Shown here one piece after another: positions 1-8,195 of a DNA stretch of 64,000 nt. The DNA is from DATKHR01 sp035939575 (GTDB lineage Bacteria > Acidobacteriota > Vicinamibacteria > Vicinamibacterales > CAVVIG01). The stretch lies in assembly GCA_035939575.1 (NCBI GenBank), contig DASZFS010000158.1, positions 62,001 through 126,000 of the forward strand, read 5' to 3'. A program made the translations under genes and the position numbers. Each line of letters begins with the position of its first letter. Positions within the stretch are counted from its first letter, which is position 1. The notes under the pieces are model-generated. The model was not told where the DNA came from. It searched no databases and was given only the letters and a program-made list of their open reading frames with translations.

Positions 1-298
1 TAAACGCAACGCCCTTCGCGGTCAATCGGGTGAACTCGCCCGCGATGTCGGTCACCTCGAAGGCAGTGAGTGGAATGCCCTGTGAAAACATCGCTTCCTG
101 AAACGTTCTGCCGGCCGGATTGGCATTCGGTTCCAGGGCGAGTTCCAGGTCGTCAGGCCCTTCCGGCGAGGTGACCGTGATCCATCGGTACTCGCCAACT
201 GGAATGTCGTGCTTCTTCTTGAAGCCCAGGACGTCGGTGTAGAACCTGAGGGCCTTGTCCTGGTCGTCCACCAGAATGCTCGTGAGCTTGATGCGCAT
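1..298 (-). CDS. VOC (glyoxalase/bleomycin-resistance fold) protein, 3' end cut by window
   Basis: The ORF starts at the ATG on 298-296 and stays open to the window edge, so its C-terminus is missing. The start reads MRIKLTSILVDDQDKALRFY, the usual opening of a one-domain VOC protein, followed by TDVLGFKKKHDIP and a W-I-T-V strand. VOC proteins are metal-dependent isomerases, dioxygenases or binding proteins; the substrate cannot be told here. It lies 48 bp downstream of an AraC-type regulator on the same strand, so the two probably form a regulator plus effector pair. About 99 residues are visible of an expected 120-140. Confidence 0.85.
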   Translation of the reverse strand, partial: MRIKLTSILVDDQDKALRFYTDVLGFKKKHDIPVGEYRWITVTSPEGPDDLELALEPNANPAGRTFQEAMFSQGIPLTAFEVTDIAGEFTRLTAKGVAF

Positions 299-346
299 TG
301 AGACCTCCGCAACTGAACACACGGAAGTGTGCCGGAATTGCGTGGA

Positions 347-802
347 TCAGGCTTCTCGAAAATTGCGAACCGAATTCGCAAACGCCGACGGCGACAGGCG
401 GCCCATGAGACTGAGGCATCCCGGCGTCAGATCGGCGGGCGGGGTACCCGGCATCTGCACCATCGCCCGGACGCGGCGTCGGTACTCAGATGGTGCCTCG
501 CCGACCCGCTGCCTGAATAGAGCGCTGAAGCTCCCCAGGCTCGAGAAGCCGACTTCCATACAGACGTCGGTCACGGAATGGTGCCCCATTGCGAGCAGAT
601 GCTTGGCGGCGTCCAGGCGCGTTTGGATACGAAACTGGTGGGGCGTGACGCCGAAAACGGCCTCGAATTGCCGGATGAAATGAAACGGCGAGATCTGCAC
701 CTCACGCGCGAGCTCTGCTATCGACGGCGACGGATCGCGCAGTTCACGCAGCAGGTCGCGAGCCCGGCACAGGCGCCGGAACCCTTCATGTCTCAGCAGC
801 AT
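347..802 (-). CDS. AraC-family helix-turn-helix transcriptional regulator
   Basis: The protein has 151 residues and is essentially a DNA-binding domain with no ligand-binding N-terminal domain. Helix-turn-helix 1 is around IAELAREVQISPFHFIRQF (about residues 28-47). The second helix-turn-helix, VTDVCMEVGFSSLGSFSALF followed by VGEAPSEYR, is the classic AraC signature. A tail of about 40 residues after the domain has no recognised motif. It is followed on the same strand by a VOC gene, an arrangement often seen where an AraC protein controls a small detoxification gene. The effector is unknown. Confidence 0.9.
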   Translation of the reverse strand: MLLRHEGFRRLCRARDLLRELRDPSPSIAELAREVQISPFHFIRQFEAVFGVTPHQFRIQTRLDAAKHLLAMGHHSVTDVCMEVGFSSLGSFSALFRQRVGEAPSEYRRRVRAMVQMPGTPPADLTPGCLSLMGRLSPSAFANSVRNFREA

Positions 803-858
803 CGTTCTCAGCCAGTGTAACTGACGTCGGGTTCGGGGATTCAGGGTCGTGCAGAGCC

Positions 859-864
859 TACAAT
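859..864 (+). promoter_or_regulatory. -10 box placing transcription start at the GTG codon
   Basis: TACAAT (5 of 6 to the sigma70 -10 consensus) ends 6 bases before the GTG start at 871. Transcription from it would begin at about the G of the start codon, giving a leaderless mRNA. No convincing -35 box is visible. The assignment is by motif and spacing only. Confidence 0.4.
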
Positions 865-870
865 TGGCGG

Positions 871-1134
871 GTGCATTTCGTCTACATCGTCCGTTGCGCT
901 GACGGCACGCTGTACACCGGCTATGCGCGAGACCCGCGTGCGCGCGAACGGGCGCATAACAGCGGTCGTGGCGCGAAGTACACCGCGGGCCGGCGTCCGG
1001 TGCGGCTGGTGTATCAGGAAGCGTTCCGGTCTGTGGGAAAGGCGCTGGCGCGCGAGTACGTGGTGAAGCAACTCACTCGCGCGCAGAAGGACGCGTTGGT
1101 CGTCAGCGCGAGACGCCGCCATCTCTACTCCTGA
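871..1134 (+). CDS. GIY-YIG nuclease-fold protein (YhbQ/UPF0213-like)
   Basis: An 87-residue single-domain protein starting with GTG. The N-terminal HFVYIVRCADGTLYTGYA carries the GIY-YIG elements (here VYIV and LYTGYA). The conserved Arg follows in the DPRARERAHNSG segment, and the YQEAF strand carries a Glu where the catalytic Glu is expected. Stand-alone proteins of this size are related to nucleotide-excision UvrC and to Slx1-type nucleases; the cellular role of the family is poorly known. No Shine-Dalgarno lies upstream, in keeping with a leaderless start. Its last 10 bp overlap the convergent VOC gene. Confidence 0.9.
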   Translation: MHFVYIVRCADGTLYTGYARDPRARERAHNSGRGAKYTAGRRPVRLVYQEAFRSVGKALAREYVVKQLTRAQKDALVVSARRRHLYS

Positions 1135-1496
1135 TTCGCACCAAAGGCGAGCAGGCGGCCGTCACAGTCCTTCACGACGAATTCGCGAGAGTGCCACGGC
1201 GTGTTGGCAACGCCTCGCGTGAACTCGACACCGCGGGCGGCAAACTCGGCGTGGAGCGCGTCCGCGTCCTCAATGAACAGGTAGGCGTCGAGCAGTTCGT
1301 CGGCGTATTTGTCCGGATTCGGCGACGGCGGTTCGGCGCAGCGGAAGTGGATTCTGTGCTGGTCGCGCGCGACGATCGCGTAGACCGGCGGGTCCTGCCA
1401 TGTGCCGAGACAGTCGAAGCCAAGTTTGTCCCTGTAATACGCCAGGGTCGCAGGGATATCCGCGGTGAAGAACTGAGGCGCGATCTGGCGGATCAT
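1125..1496 (-). CDS. VOC family protein
   Basis: 123 residues, with the start chosen at MIRQIAPQFFTADIPATLAY because the beta-alpha-beta VOC repeat begins there. An ATG four codons upstream and a long open stretch before it have no homology-like content. The motifs YYRDKLGFDCLG, HRIHFRCAEPP, AYLFIEDADALHAEF and a final strand with VKDCDGRLLAFG are the usual VOC order. It probably binds a metal through His and Glu on the beta sheet, but the substrate is unknown. It is convergent with, and overlaps by 10 bp, the GIY-YIG gene. Confidence 0.85.
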   Translation of the reverse strand: MIRQIAPQFFTADIPATLAYYRDKLGFDCLGTWQDPPVYAIVARDQHRIHFRCAEPPSPNPDKYADELLDAYLFIEDADALHAEFAARGVEFTRGVANTPWHSREFVVKDCDGRLLAFGANQE

Positions 1497-1528
1497 GGCG
1501 CTCAACATACCACGTGGACATCGCGTCG

Positions 1529-1891
1529 TTAGGGTGACTTCAGCCCGGTCCTCAGCTTGTTCCGCACTTCGCGTTTGACTCGAGGGGAAAGCCGGTCTTC
1601 TTCGATCAGCAGAAATCGTTCGACGATCTTCGGGTCGCGCTTCGCAGGCTCCCGAAGAGACCACGACATGGCCTTGATGACCATGTCGTCCGAATCGCCG
1701 AGCAGCAATCGGCAGATGCGCAGTGTTCTCCGGGCGTCGCCAGTTCCACCGCGCGCCCGCGAGTTCAGCGGCACGGTTGCGACCAGTGCCAGCCGGCGGC
1801 GCCACCGATCCTTTGACCGCCCCCAGGCGAGGATCTTCAGGTCTCGACGAACGTCGCCAGCCAGGCTGGACGTTCTGAGCAGGGCGGTCAT
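1529..1891 (-). CDS. AlkD-like DNA alkylation repair protein, C-terminal half only
   Basis: 120 residues starting at ATG 1891, which overlaps the stop of the upstream ASCH-like gene as ATGA, so translation is probably coupled. The sequence W-x-R-S-x-D-R-W-x-R-R-x-A-L-V (ending LALVATVPLN) and DDMVIKAMSWSLRE then VKREVRNKLRTG match the C-terminal HEAT repeats of AlkD-type alkylpurine glycosylases. Complete AlkD proteins have about 220-230 residues, and the N-terminal repeats are absent here. It may be a decayed gene or a deliberately short protein acting with its neighbour. Confidence 0.7.
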   Translation of the reverse strand: MTALLRTSSLAGDVRRDLKILAWGRSKDRWRRRLALVATVPLNSRARGGTGDARRTLRICRLLLGDSDDMVIKAMSWSLREPAKRDPKIVERFLLIEEDRLSPRVKREVRNKLRTGLKSP

Positions 1892-2211
1892 CCGTTCCGT
1901 CGGGGATCTTTCCATCCGGGCGTGTCCCACGCGCCCGGAGGCAAGTAGTGGAATCGAATCAGGTACACCTGGTCGCCTTTGCCGTGCTTTGCGATTTGCA
2001 GCAGTTCATCCACGCTCTGGAACCCCGATTCGCGGGCCAGATCGTACGTGATGTCAGCGAGGGTTATCGACGTAATCGAGTCCACGACGATGTGGCCTTC
2101 GTCCATCTGGTAGCGGCCACCCACCTTGACGTGCGCGCGCGTCCAGACGCGGACGCTGCACCTGATTCTCCCGCGCCGGATGCCTTCACGAAGGCGCTTG
2201 GTGAAGACCAT
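1888..2211 (-). CDS. Small ASCH-like domain protein
   Basis: 107 residues beginning MVFTKRLREGIRRGRIRCS. The pattern of a basic N-terminal helix, a V-R-V-W strand, KVGGRYQMDEGHIVVDSI and a C-terminal VYLIRFHYL strand resembles the ASCH/PUA-like beta barrel, a nucleic-acid-binding fold. The assignment is by overall pattern and is tentative. The stop overlaps the start of an AlkD-like half protein, suggesting a joint role with nucleic acid, possibly repair or modified-base recognition. No catalytic residues can be named with confidence. Confidence 0.6.
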   Translation of the reverse strand: MVFTKRLREGIRRGRIRCSVRVWTRAHVKVGGRYQMDEGHIVVDSITSITLADITYDLARESGFQSVDELLQIAKHGKGDQVYLIRFHYLPPGAWDTPGWKDPRRNG

Positions 2212-2259
2212 CAGAGTCCTCGCGCACTGGCTGGAACCAGGCCCTGGTCCGCATAGTCT

Positions 2260-2595
2260 TTACGCCTTTGACAGCTGGATGACGTGCGAGATCGCGGACG
2301 ACAGCCGCTGCCAGTTCGCCGTTTCCGATTCGAGCTGCTTTCGGCCCAGGCGGGTGAGCGAATAGAATTTCGCGCGCCGGTTATTCTCCGTCTGCTTCCA
2401 TTCGGCCGTGATCCAGCCTTCCTGCTCGAGCTTGTGCAGGGCGGGGTACAACGATCCCTCGCTGACCTGCAGCACATCTCCGGAGCAGGACTTCAGGCGA
2501 AGACTGATGGCCCATCCGTGCAGCGGCTCCAGCGCGAGGATTTTCAGCAGCAGCAGATCGAGGGTGCCCTGAACGAGGTCGTTCGGTTTGCTCAT
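2260..2595 (-). CDS. PadR-family transcriptional regulator
   Basis: 111 residues from ATG 2595, starting MSKPNDLVQGTLDLLLLKIL. The winged-helix block HGWAISLRL, VSEGSLYPALHKLEQEGWI, then the wing KQTENNRRAKFYSLTRLGR is diagnostic of PadR. In Acidobacteriota such regulators often sit beside MacB-type ABC permeases, but none is near here, so it is solitary. A promoter-like sequence with a TGTACA palindrome lies directly upstream and could be autoregulatory. Confidence 0.93.
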   Translation of the reverse strand: MSKPNDLVQGTLDLLLLKILALEPLHGWAISLRLKSCSGDVLQVSEGSLYPALHKLEQEGWITAEWKQTENNRRAKFYSLTRLGRKQLESETANWQRLSSAISHVIQLSKA

Positions 2596-2611
2596 AACGG
2601 CGCTGCAGGCG

Positions 2612-2640
2612 ACTGTACAAATACTTCTCTCGGTAAGCAA
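2612..2640 (-). promoter_or_regulatory. Candidate promoter of the padR gene
   Basis: Reading the minus strand, TTGCTT (2640-2635) and TACAGT (2617-2612) are separated by 17 bases and lie just upstream of the padR ATG at 2595. The -10 box overlaps the palindrome TGTACA (2614-2619), where a PadR dimer could bind. The match to consensus is partial. Confidence 0.4.
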
Positions 2641-2653
2641 GGGAACTCGCGGA

Positions 2654-3499
2654 TCAACTGGACTGGGTCTTCGCGACCAGGTGGTACACCCCGGGCGCAG
2701 GCGTGATGGCGTACCCTTCCGCGACGAGCGCACGGTTGCCGAGTCCTGCGTCCGGGCGAGGCAGGCCTGTCACGCGCGCCAGCTCCCCGGGTATCGTCAT
2801 GCCCGCTCCAGTCAGAAAGCAGCGGGCAATCTCACCCAGGGCCGTTTCTCGCGGCACGCGCCGCATCAGCGCCTCGGGAAAGCGCCCGACGCCGAGCGTC
2901 CAGATGTAGGTGAATTTCGGCTGATAGAAGACCTCACTTGGCACGACGATCATCGCGGCCTGGAGCTCGTCCAGGGCCCTGGTGAACGCCGCGCGGTCGT
3001 TGACGCCGGATGCGCGACGCAGGTCTGCGGTGCTCATGTCCCATTCCCTGCGGAGCACCTTCAACACCGCCCGCGCGTTCCTCGTCAGTCGCCGCTTCTC
3101 TTCCGATCTGCGGATTCCCCAGACGGCGTGGAAATAGGGGATCATGCGCGGCGCGAGGAACATCGTCTTGCCGCCGGCGAGCTTGGCGTAGTAGACCTTG
3201 CCACGGCCGACGATCTCGTCTTTCAGGACCCAGGTGAGCGAGGCCTCGGGGTCCGTCTGCACGTTGCGCGGCATCACCGCGTCGCGGCGCCCGCAGATCG
3301 CGACATAGAGCGAGGGCCCCGGTCGGCGGCAATCGGTCAGGCAGGAGGCAAAGCCAACCTGCTCGATGAAACGCTCGGCCTCGAAGGCCGTCTCGATTTG
3401 CCGCGTCGCTTCGCGCCGCCAGTGTGCGTCGCGGTGGTCTTCAATCTCCTCCGGAATCTGTCGCTTCGATCTCATACGTGCGGACGGTCGTCGAGCCAT
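2654..3499 (-). CDS. AlkZ-related winged-helix protein
   Basis: 281 residues from ATG 3499, with an alternative ATG at 3475 giving 273. The protein looks like the HTH_42/AlkZ-like family: FIEQVGFASCLTD near the N-terminus, repeated winged-helix blocks (LKVLRREWDMSTADLRRASG; FTRALDELQAAMIVV) and a further helix region near the C-terminus. AlkZ/YcaQ proteins unhook DNA interstrand crosslinks through a QxQ or QxD motif. No clear QxQ is visible here, so glycosylase activity is not assured. It lies near an AlkD-like gene but with padR between them. Confidence 0.55.
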   Translation of the reverse strand: MARRPSARMRSKRQIPEEIEDHRDAHWRREATRQIETAFEAERFIEQVGFASCLTDCRRPGPSLYVAICGRRDAVMPRNVQTDPEASLTWVLKDEIVGRGKVYYAKLAGGKTMFLAPRMIPYFHAVWGIRRSEEKRRLTRNARAVLKVLRREWDMSTADLRRASGVNDRAAFTRALDELQAAMIVVPSEVFYQPKFTYIWTLGVGRFPEALMRRVPRETALGEIARCFLTGAGMTIPGELARVTGLPRPDAGLGNRALVAEGYAITPAPGVYHLVAKTQSS

Positions 3500-3546
3500 C
3501 CATTACTATAGGGCGGTCGCGTGACCTCCCTGAGCTCGGCGCGCGG

Positions 3547-3555
3547 TGCTAGAAT
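3547..3555 (+). promoter_or_regulatory. Extended -10 promoter element of the hybrid kinase gene
   Basis: TGCTAGAAT is an extended -10 (TGn followed by TAGAAT, 5 of 6), about 50 bp upstream of the ATG at 3605. No good -35 is present, as is common for extended -10 promoters. Confidence 0.4.
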
Positions 3556-3604
3556 CGCTCGAGCATCCCTCCCCCAGGCTGCGCTCGCAGTAGAGCTGAT
3601 CTCG

Positions 3605-5422
3605 ATGAGTGAGAAGACCGTTGTTGAACTACTGGGCGAGCTCCGCGAGATGCGCGACCGGCTCGGCAGCCTGCGAGAGTCCGAAGACGGCCGACGGCGC
3701 GCCGAGGAGGCGCTCCGGCAAAGCGAGATCCGATTCCGCGATCTCGTCGAGCAGAGCCTGGGGCTCATCTGTACGCACGACCTCGACGGCGTGCTCCTGT
3801 CCATCAATCCGGCGGCGGCGCATGCGCTTGGCTACGATCCCGAAGAAGGAATCGGGATCAATCTCAGCGCGTTCCTGTCTCCGAGCACGCGACACCTCTT
3901 CGAGCACTATCTGCGGCGCATCCGCGAGAACGCGATTGACGCAGGGTTGATGCGGGTGGTGGCGAAGGACGGCAGTGAGCGGGTCTGGATGTACCGGAAC
4001 GTGCGCATCACGGATCCGGATGCTCCCCCGCACGTTGTCGGGCACGCGCTCGACATCACGGACCGCATCCAGGCGGAGGCGGCGCTGCGGGCGAGCGAGC
4101 AGAATCTCAAGCACGCGCACGATGAGCTCGAGCGGCGGGTCCAGGAGCGCACCGCGCAATTGCGGGAGGCCAACGATCGCCTTCGCGCGGAAGCCGCGAG
4201 CCGACAGCAGGCGGAGCGGGATCGCGTCGAGCTGCTGGACCGCGAGCGCCAGGCGCGGCAGGAGGCCGAGACGGCGAACCGACTGAAAGATGAATTCCTG
4301 GCCGCGGTCTCGCACGAGCTCAGGACGCCGTTGACGGTCATTCTCGGCTGGGTGCAGCTCGCGAAGGCGGGTCAGGTGTCCTCCGACAGGTACCCCGAGC
4401 TGCTCTCGCGCATCGGGCGGAACGCCGAAACGCTGGCGCGACTTGTCAACGATCTGCTGGACCTCTCACGGCTCGTCTCGGGGCGCTACACGCTGGATCT
4501 CAGCGCCGTCCCTCTCGTCGACGTGCTCGAGAGCACCGTCGACAGCCTGCGGCCGACTGCGGAGACGAAGGGCGTCGCGATTGAAACCCGGTTCCCGGCC
4601 GACACGGGGCCGGTGAGCGGGGATGCCACACGCCTGCAGCAGGTCGTCGGGAATCTGCTGTCGAACGCGGTGAAGTACACGCCCGCGGGGGGCACCGTGT
4701 GGCTGTCGTGCGAGCGGACAGGGCGCGGTCTCGAGATTCGCGTTCGTGATACAGGCGAAGGCATCTCGGCCGAGTTCCTGCCGCATGTCTTCGAGCCGTT
4801 CCGCCAGGCCAGCGCGGGCACGACGCGAACGGGCGCTGGATTGGGCCTCGGCCTCGCTATCGTCCGGCATCTCGTCGAGCTGCACGGCGGAACCGTGCGG
4901 GCGGAAAGCCCCGGCCTCGGCGGGGGCGCGACGTTCGTCGTCGACCTCCCGGTCGCGAAGCCCAATGAGGCGGGGGAGACTCCGGAAAGGACCGAGCGCG
5001 CGGATCATGGCGGCGACGTTGTGCGTCTCGATGGCGTGCGGGTCCTGGTCGTGGAAGACGATCGCGAGTGCCGCGAGCTGGTGCAGGTGATTCTGGAGAA
5101 TTCGGGCGCACGCGTCATGGCCGCGTCTTCGGCCCGCGAAGCGATCGCGACGCTCATGACATCGACGCCCGACGTGCTGGTGAGCGATATCGGGATGCCC
5201 GAGGAAGACGGGCTCGCCCTCATCGGAAGGATCCGGAGCCTCGACGGGGCGGTCGCGAAGATTCCGGCGCTGGCGCTCACCGGCTACACGCAGTCGGCGG
5301 GCGCTGACGCACTGGCGCCGGGCGGCTTCCAGAGAGTCGCGCTGAAGCCGATTGAGCCGCGACAACTGGTGGCGATGGTAGCGGCTCTGGTCCTCGATAG
5401 CGGTCCGTCTCCTTCGCCGTAG
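3605..5422 (+). CDS. PAS-containing hybrid sensor histidine kinase/response regulator
   Basis: 605 residues from ATG 3605; an upstream in-frame GTG at 3521 is less likely because the reading there looks non-coding. Order: short coiled coil (1-35), PAS (about 40-155, no haem or flavin signature seen), a long coiled coil (155-225), HisKA with the phospho-accepting H237 in FLAAVSHELRTPL, HATPase with N box NLLSNAVKYTP and G boxes DTGEGIS and GLGLGLAIVRHL, then a receiver domain (about 475-595) with VLVVEDD and the phospho-Asp in VLVSDIGMPEEDG. There are no membrane segments, so it is cytosolic. It stands alone without an adjacent output gene. Confidence 0.93.
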   Translation: MSEKTVVELLGELREMRDRLGSLRESEDGRRRAEEALRQSEIRFRDLVEQSLGLICTHDLDGVLLSINPAAAHALGYDPEEGIGINLSAFLSPSTRHLFEHYLRRIRENAIDAGLMRVVAKDGSERVWMYRNVRITDPDAPPHVVGHALDITDRIQAEAALRASEQNLKHAHDELERRVQERTAQLREANDRLRAEAASRQQAERDRVELLDRERQARQEAETANRLKDEFLAAVSHELRTPLTVILGWVQLAKAGQVSSDRYPELLSRIGRNAETLARLVNDLLDLSRLVSGRYTLDLSAVPLVDVLESTVDSLRPTAETKGVAIETRFPADTGPVSGDATRLQQVVGNLLSNAVKYTPAGGTVWLSCERTGRGLEIRVRDTGEGISAEFLPHVFEPFRQASAGTTRTGAGLGLGLAIVRHLVELHGGTVRAESPGLGGGATFVVDLPVAKPNEAGETPERTERADHGGDVVRLDGVRVLVVEDDRECRELVQVILENSGARVMAASSAREAIATLMTSTPDVLVSDIGMPEEDGLALIGRIRSLDGAVAKIPALALTGYTQSAGADALAPGGFQRVALKPIEPRQLVAMVAALVLDSGPSPSP

Positions 5423-5568
5423 CCGGGTGCCGCGTCACATCGTTGTGATGTCGGCGCGATACGCTCGCTCAGGGGCTTCCGCAATTCGTGCACTCGAGTC
5501 CGACGCCCTGGCCGACGTTGCCGTCGTAGATTGCTGGGGATTACCGGACTACAACGGGCTACTGGTGG

Positions 5569-6354
5569 CTACGGCCGCGCTCGCCGCCTGACGAACCAGA
5601 GCGCGATCGCCACCGGCCCGAGCAGCGAGGCGATGAACTGCGACGTCGACAGGACTCCCCCGAACACGAAGCCGCGATCCGCGTCGCCGCGAAAAAACTC
5701 CAGAACGAACCGGGCGATCGCGTACATCAGCGTGTAGGCCAGAATCATTTCGCCATCAAATCGTTTCCGCCGACTGAGCCGAACGAGCACCGCGAACAAG
5801 ACCAGGCAGACAATTGACTCGTAGAGCTGCACGGGATGCAGCGGGACACCGAGCGGCGCGCCGCCGATGCGCGCGGCATCCGGGTCCGAGAACGTGACCG
5901 CCCACGGCAGCGAGGTCGGGCGTCCGTAATCGTCACCGGCCATGAAGCAGCCGATGCGGCCGATTGCCTGGCCGAGCGCGATTGCCGGGCCGCACAGATC
6001 CGCTGTCCGCCAGAACGGCAACTCCCGATGGCGCCAGAAGAACATCCCGGACGCGATCAGCCCGCCGATGAACCCGCCGTAAAAGTCACCAGCGCTCGCG
6101 AGCACCGACAGCGAAAAGATCTCGGACGGCGCAGCCGCGTACTCCGGGAAGTCCCGAACGATCATCAGCACTTTCGCGCCGATGATGGCGCCAACGATGG
6201 CCGAGAATCCGAGCGAGGCCAGCGCGTCGGCGTCCAGGCCCGTGCGGCGTCCCTCGCGCGTCAACCACCAGAAGGCGGCGATGTACGCCAACGCCAGCAA
6301 CAGCCCGAAGGTGTGCAGCGTGAAGAACGGCGTCGTCAACAGGCGAGGATGCAT
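5569..6354 (-). CDS. lgt: Prolipoprotein diacylglyceryl transferase
   Basis: 261 residues from the ATG at 6354 (MHPRLLTTPFFTLHTFGLLL); upstream ATGs at 6372/6375 would only add a few polar residues. It transfers diacylglycerol from phosphatidylglycerol to the lipobox Cys of prolipoproteins in the inner membrane. Several hydrophobic segments, the H-x-F-G-L start, GDFYGGFIGGL and the Lgt signature GRIGCFMAGDDYG, followed by HPVQLYES and RFVLEFFRGD, are all present. The length matches the family (about 260-290). It is convergent with the hybrid kinase gene and divergent from an amidohydrolase. Confidence 0.95.
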   Translation of the reverse strand: MHPRLLTTPFFTLHTFGLLLALAYIAAFWWLTREGRRTGLDADALASLGFSAIVGAIIGAKVLMIVRDFPEYAAAPSEIFSLSVLASAGDFYGGFIGGLIASGMFFWRHRELPFWRTADLCGPAIALGQAIGRIGCFMAGDDYGRPTSLPWAVTFSDPDAARIGGAPLGVPLHPVQLYESIVCLVLFAVLVRLSRRKRFDGEMILAYTLMYAIARFVLEFFRGDADRGFVFGGVLSTSQFIASLLGPVAIALWFVRRRARP

Positions 6355-6374
6355 CTGCTGCCCGCCCTCCATCA

Positions 6375-6401
6375 TTGGCGATGTCGCCTTCCGCATACAA
6401 T
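6375..6401 (+). promoter_or_regulatory. Candidate promoter of the secreted amidohydrolase
   Basis: TACAAT (6396-6401) is a good -10, with TTGGCG (6375-6380) as a weak -35 at a short 15-base spacing. It lies 27 bp upstream of the ATG at 6429, in the divergent gap with lgt. Confidence 0.35.
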
Positions 6402-6428
6402 GGCGGCTGAGAACCCCGGAGCCCTTCC

Positions 6429-7715
6429 ATGACACGACGCCTCTTCATTCTCTTCTGGTCCGCTGCGCTCCTCGTGCCGCCCATAGCGGCGACCGGCGCG
6501 CCGCGCGTACTCGCCGTCCGCTGTGGGACGCTCATCGCCGACGCTGCCCGGCCGCCGCTCGCCAATGCGACGATCGTGATCACCGACGGTGCCATCACCG
6601 GCGTCGGCACCGGCCTCGCGATTCCCCCTGGCGCCGAGGAGCTGGATCTCCGGGCGTTCACGGTCATGCCGGGGCTGGTGGACGCGCACGCGCATCTGTG
6701 GACCGGCCCGCTCACCAGCCAGACCGTGTCGGACGCGCTGGCGACGCTGCGCGCGTCGAAGGCCGTTGCCTTTGCGCTCGACTCGGGCGTCGTCGGGATG
6801 CGCACAGTCGGCGGCCAGGGGTTCATCGACGTGGCGATCGCGGCAGCGATCGACGAAGGCACGATTCCCGGTCCCCACATCGTCCCCGCAGCCCACGCGA
6901 TCTCGACGCCGGGCGGCCACGGTGACTTCATCCCATTGCCGCCGAGCCTTCCGCTCGCCGATTACTACACCCCGATGAACGGCTTCATCAACTCGCCGGA
7001 CGATGCAGAGAAGGCCGTGCACCTGCAGATCAAGTACGGCGCGCGGGTGATCAAGATCCTGGCATCGGGCGGCGTGGCGTCGCCGCTCGACTCGCCGACC
7101 GCGGAGCAGGTGTCGCCGGAGGAAATGAAAGTGATCGTCGAGCAGGCGCACATGGCCGGCATCAAAGTGGCCGCGCACGCCGAGAACCTGAAGACGATCC
7201 TCGATGCGCTACACGCGGGTGTCGATTCGATCGAGCACGGATCGGAGCTGAACCAGGACGCGATCGACTTCATGAAGGCCCATCACGTCTACCTCGTGCC
7301 GACGGTCAACGTCGTGAACAGCATCGTCGAGATGAACGACGCGCGCTTCCCCGAATACATGATTCGCAAGGGCAAGGCGTTGGCGGCCAAGCATTTTGCC
7401 AGCTTCAAGCTGGCGCTTGCCTCCGGGGTGGCCATGGCCGCCGGGGCGGACGACTTCTACCAGCCGGATCGGCCGGCCGGGCTGCCGAGCGAGATCGTCA
7501 CCGACGTGAAGTACGGGATGGCGCCCCAGCAGGCGCTCGTCAGCGCGACGGCCAACAGCGCCGAGCTGCTCGGCCTCGACGCGCTCGGCGTGATCGCAGT
7601 CGGCAAGGAGGGGACGCTCATCGCGCTCGAAGGGAATCCGCTGACCGATATCACCGCGGTCCAGCGCGTGCGGGCTGTCGTCAAGGCCGGGCAGGTGGTC
7701 AAGCGGGCGCGGTAG
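6429..7715 (+). CDS. Secreted metal-dependent amidohydrolase (imidazolonepropionase/prolidase-like)
   Basis: 428 residues with a signal peptide (MTRRLFILFWSAALLVPPIA). The amidohydrolase fold is shown by the composite beta domain (MPGLVDAHAHLW with the H-x-H metal pair), the strand VIKILASGGV, the His in VAAHAENL, SIEHGSEL and the Asp in MAAGADDF. The final block TLIALEGNPLTDI is typical of this family, which includes Xaa-Pro dipeptidases and many uncharacterised cyclic-amide hydrolases. It is probably periplasmic. A carboxylated Lys cannot be assigned confidently. Confidence 0.9.
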   Translation: MTRRLFILFWSAALLVPPIAATGAPRVLAVRCGTLIADAARPPLANATIVITDGAITGVGTGLAIPPGAEELDLRAFTVMPGLVDAHAHLWTGPLTSQTVSDALATLRASKAVAFALDSGVVGMRTVGGQGFIDVAIAAAIDEGTIPGPHIVPAAHAISTPGGHGDFIPLPPSLPLADYYTPMNGFINSPDDAEKAVHLQIKYGARVIKILASGGVASPLDSPTAEQVSPEEMKVIVEQAHMAGIKVAAHAENLKTILDALHAGVDSIEHGSELNQDAIDFMKAHHVYLVPTVNVVNSIVEMNDARFPEYMIRKGKALAAKHFASFKLALASGVAMAAGADDFYQPDRPAGLPSEIVTDVKYGMAPQQALVSATANSAELLGLDALGVIAVGKEGTLIALEGNPLTDITAVQRVRAVVKAGQVVKRAR

Positions 7716-7816
7716 AGTCACACGACGCTAGCAGCAGAAGGATCGCCAACATCCGTTCTACTGGGCGAGCTTCATCCAGTCCGGGGAGTGGGCCAGCCTG
7801 GATGGGACCCGGTGAC

Positions 7817-8080
7817 TCACCGGCGGTCGCGATCCGCGTCGGGATGGCGATGCCGCCACGCCCAGTACTCGTCCTGGTCCCGGCGCTCCAGGCGCCCGAA
7901 CTCCCGATACTCGCGGTGCTGTTCCCCCAGATACACGCGGTAGGCGCGCTCTTCGCGGCCGTCCCAGCGGTGATAGTCGCGATTCGGCTCATCGTACACG
8001 CGCAGCGTGGCGGTGCACGCCGTCGTGGCGGTCCCTCCAAGCGCGAGCACGATCAAGAGCAACGGCAGCTGGCGTCGCAT
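7817..8080 (-). CDS. Small secreted charged protein, function unknown
   Basis: 87 residues from ATG 8080, preceded by a good GGGGGAGG ribosome site. A signal peptide (RRQLPLLLIVLALGGTA) ends near TTAC, which may be an imperfect lipobox. The mature part is short and very rich in Arg, Asp, Glu, Tyr and His (DYHRWDGREERAYRVYL; DQDEYWAWRHRHPDAD). I do not recognise a family. The composition suggests an exported, highly charged, probably extended protein. Confidence 0.75.
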   Translation of the reverse strand: MRRQLPLLLIVLALGGTATTACTATLRVYDEPNRDYHRWDGREERAYRVYLGEQHREYREFGRLERRDQDEYWAWRHRHPDADRDRR

Positions 8081-8181
8081 CTGTCCTCCCCCGGGGCTCG
8101 TTCGTCGAGCCATAACGAATCACCCGAGCAACTCACAGCCAACAGTACGCGTCAGCCCGCGTAGTGGTCAAGCGGGGCGGG

Positions 8182-8187
8182 TATAAC
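8182..8187 (+). promoter_or_regulatory. -10 box close to the GTG start of the following gene
   Basis: TATAAC (5 of 6) ends 8 bases before the GTG at 8196, implying a leaderless or nearly leaderless transcript. There is no clear -35. Confidence 0.35.
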
Positions 8188-8195
8188 ATGCTCGC

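Noticed and set aside
3521..3604. GTG at 3521 as start of the hybrid kinase
   Set aside because: It would put a -10 box inside the gene, and the added residues look non-coding; ATG 3605 fits better.
5423..5568. Terminator between the convergent hybrid kinase and lgt genes
   Set aside because: Only 5-bp pairings are visible and no T-run, so nothing firm can be called.
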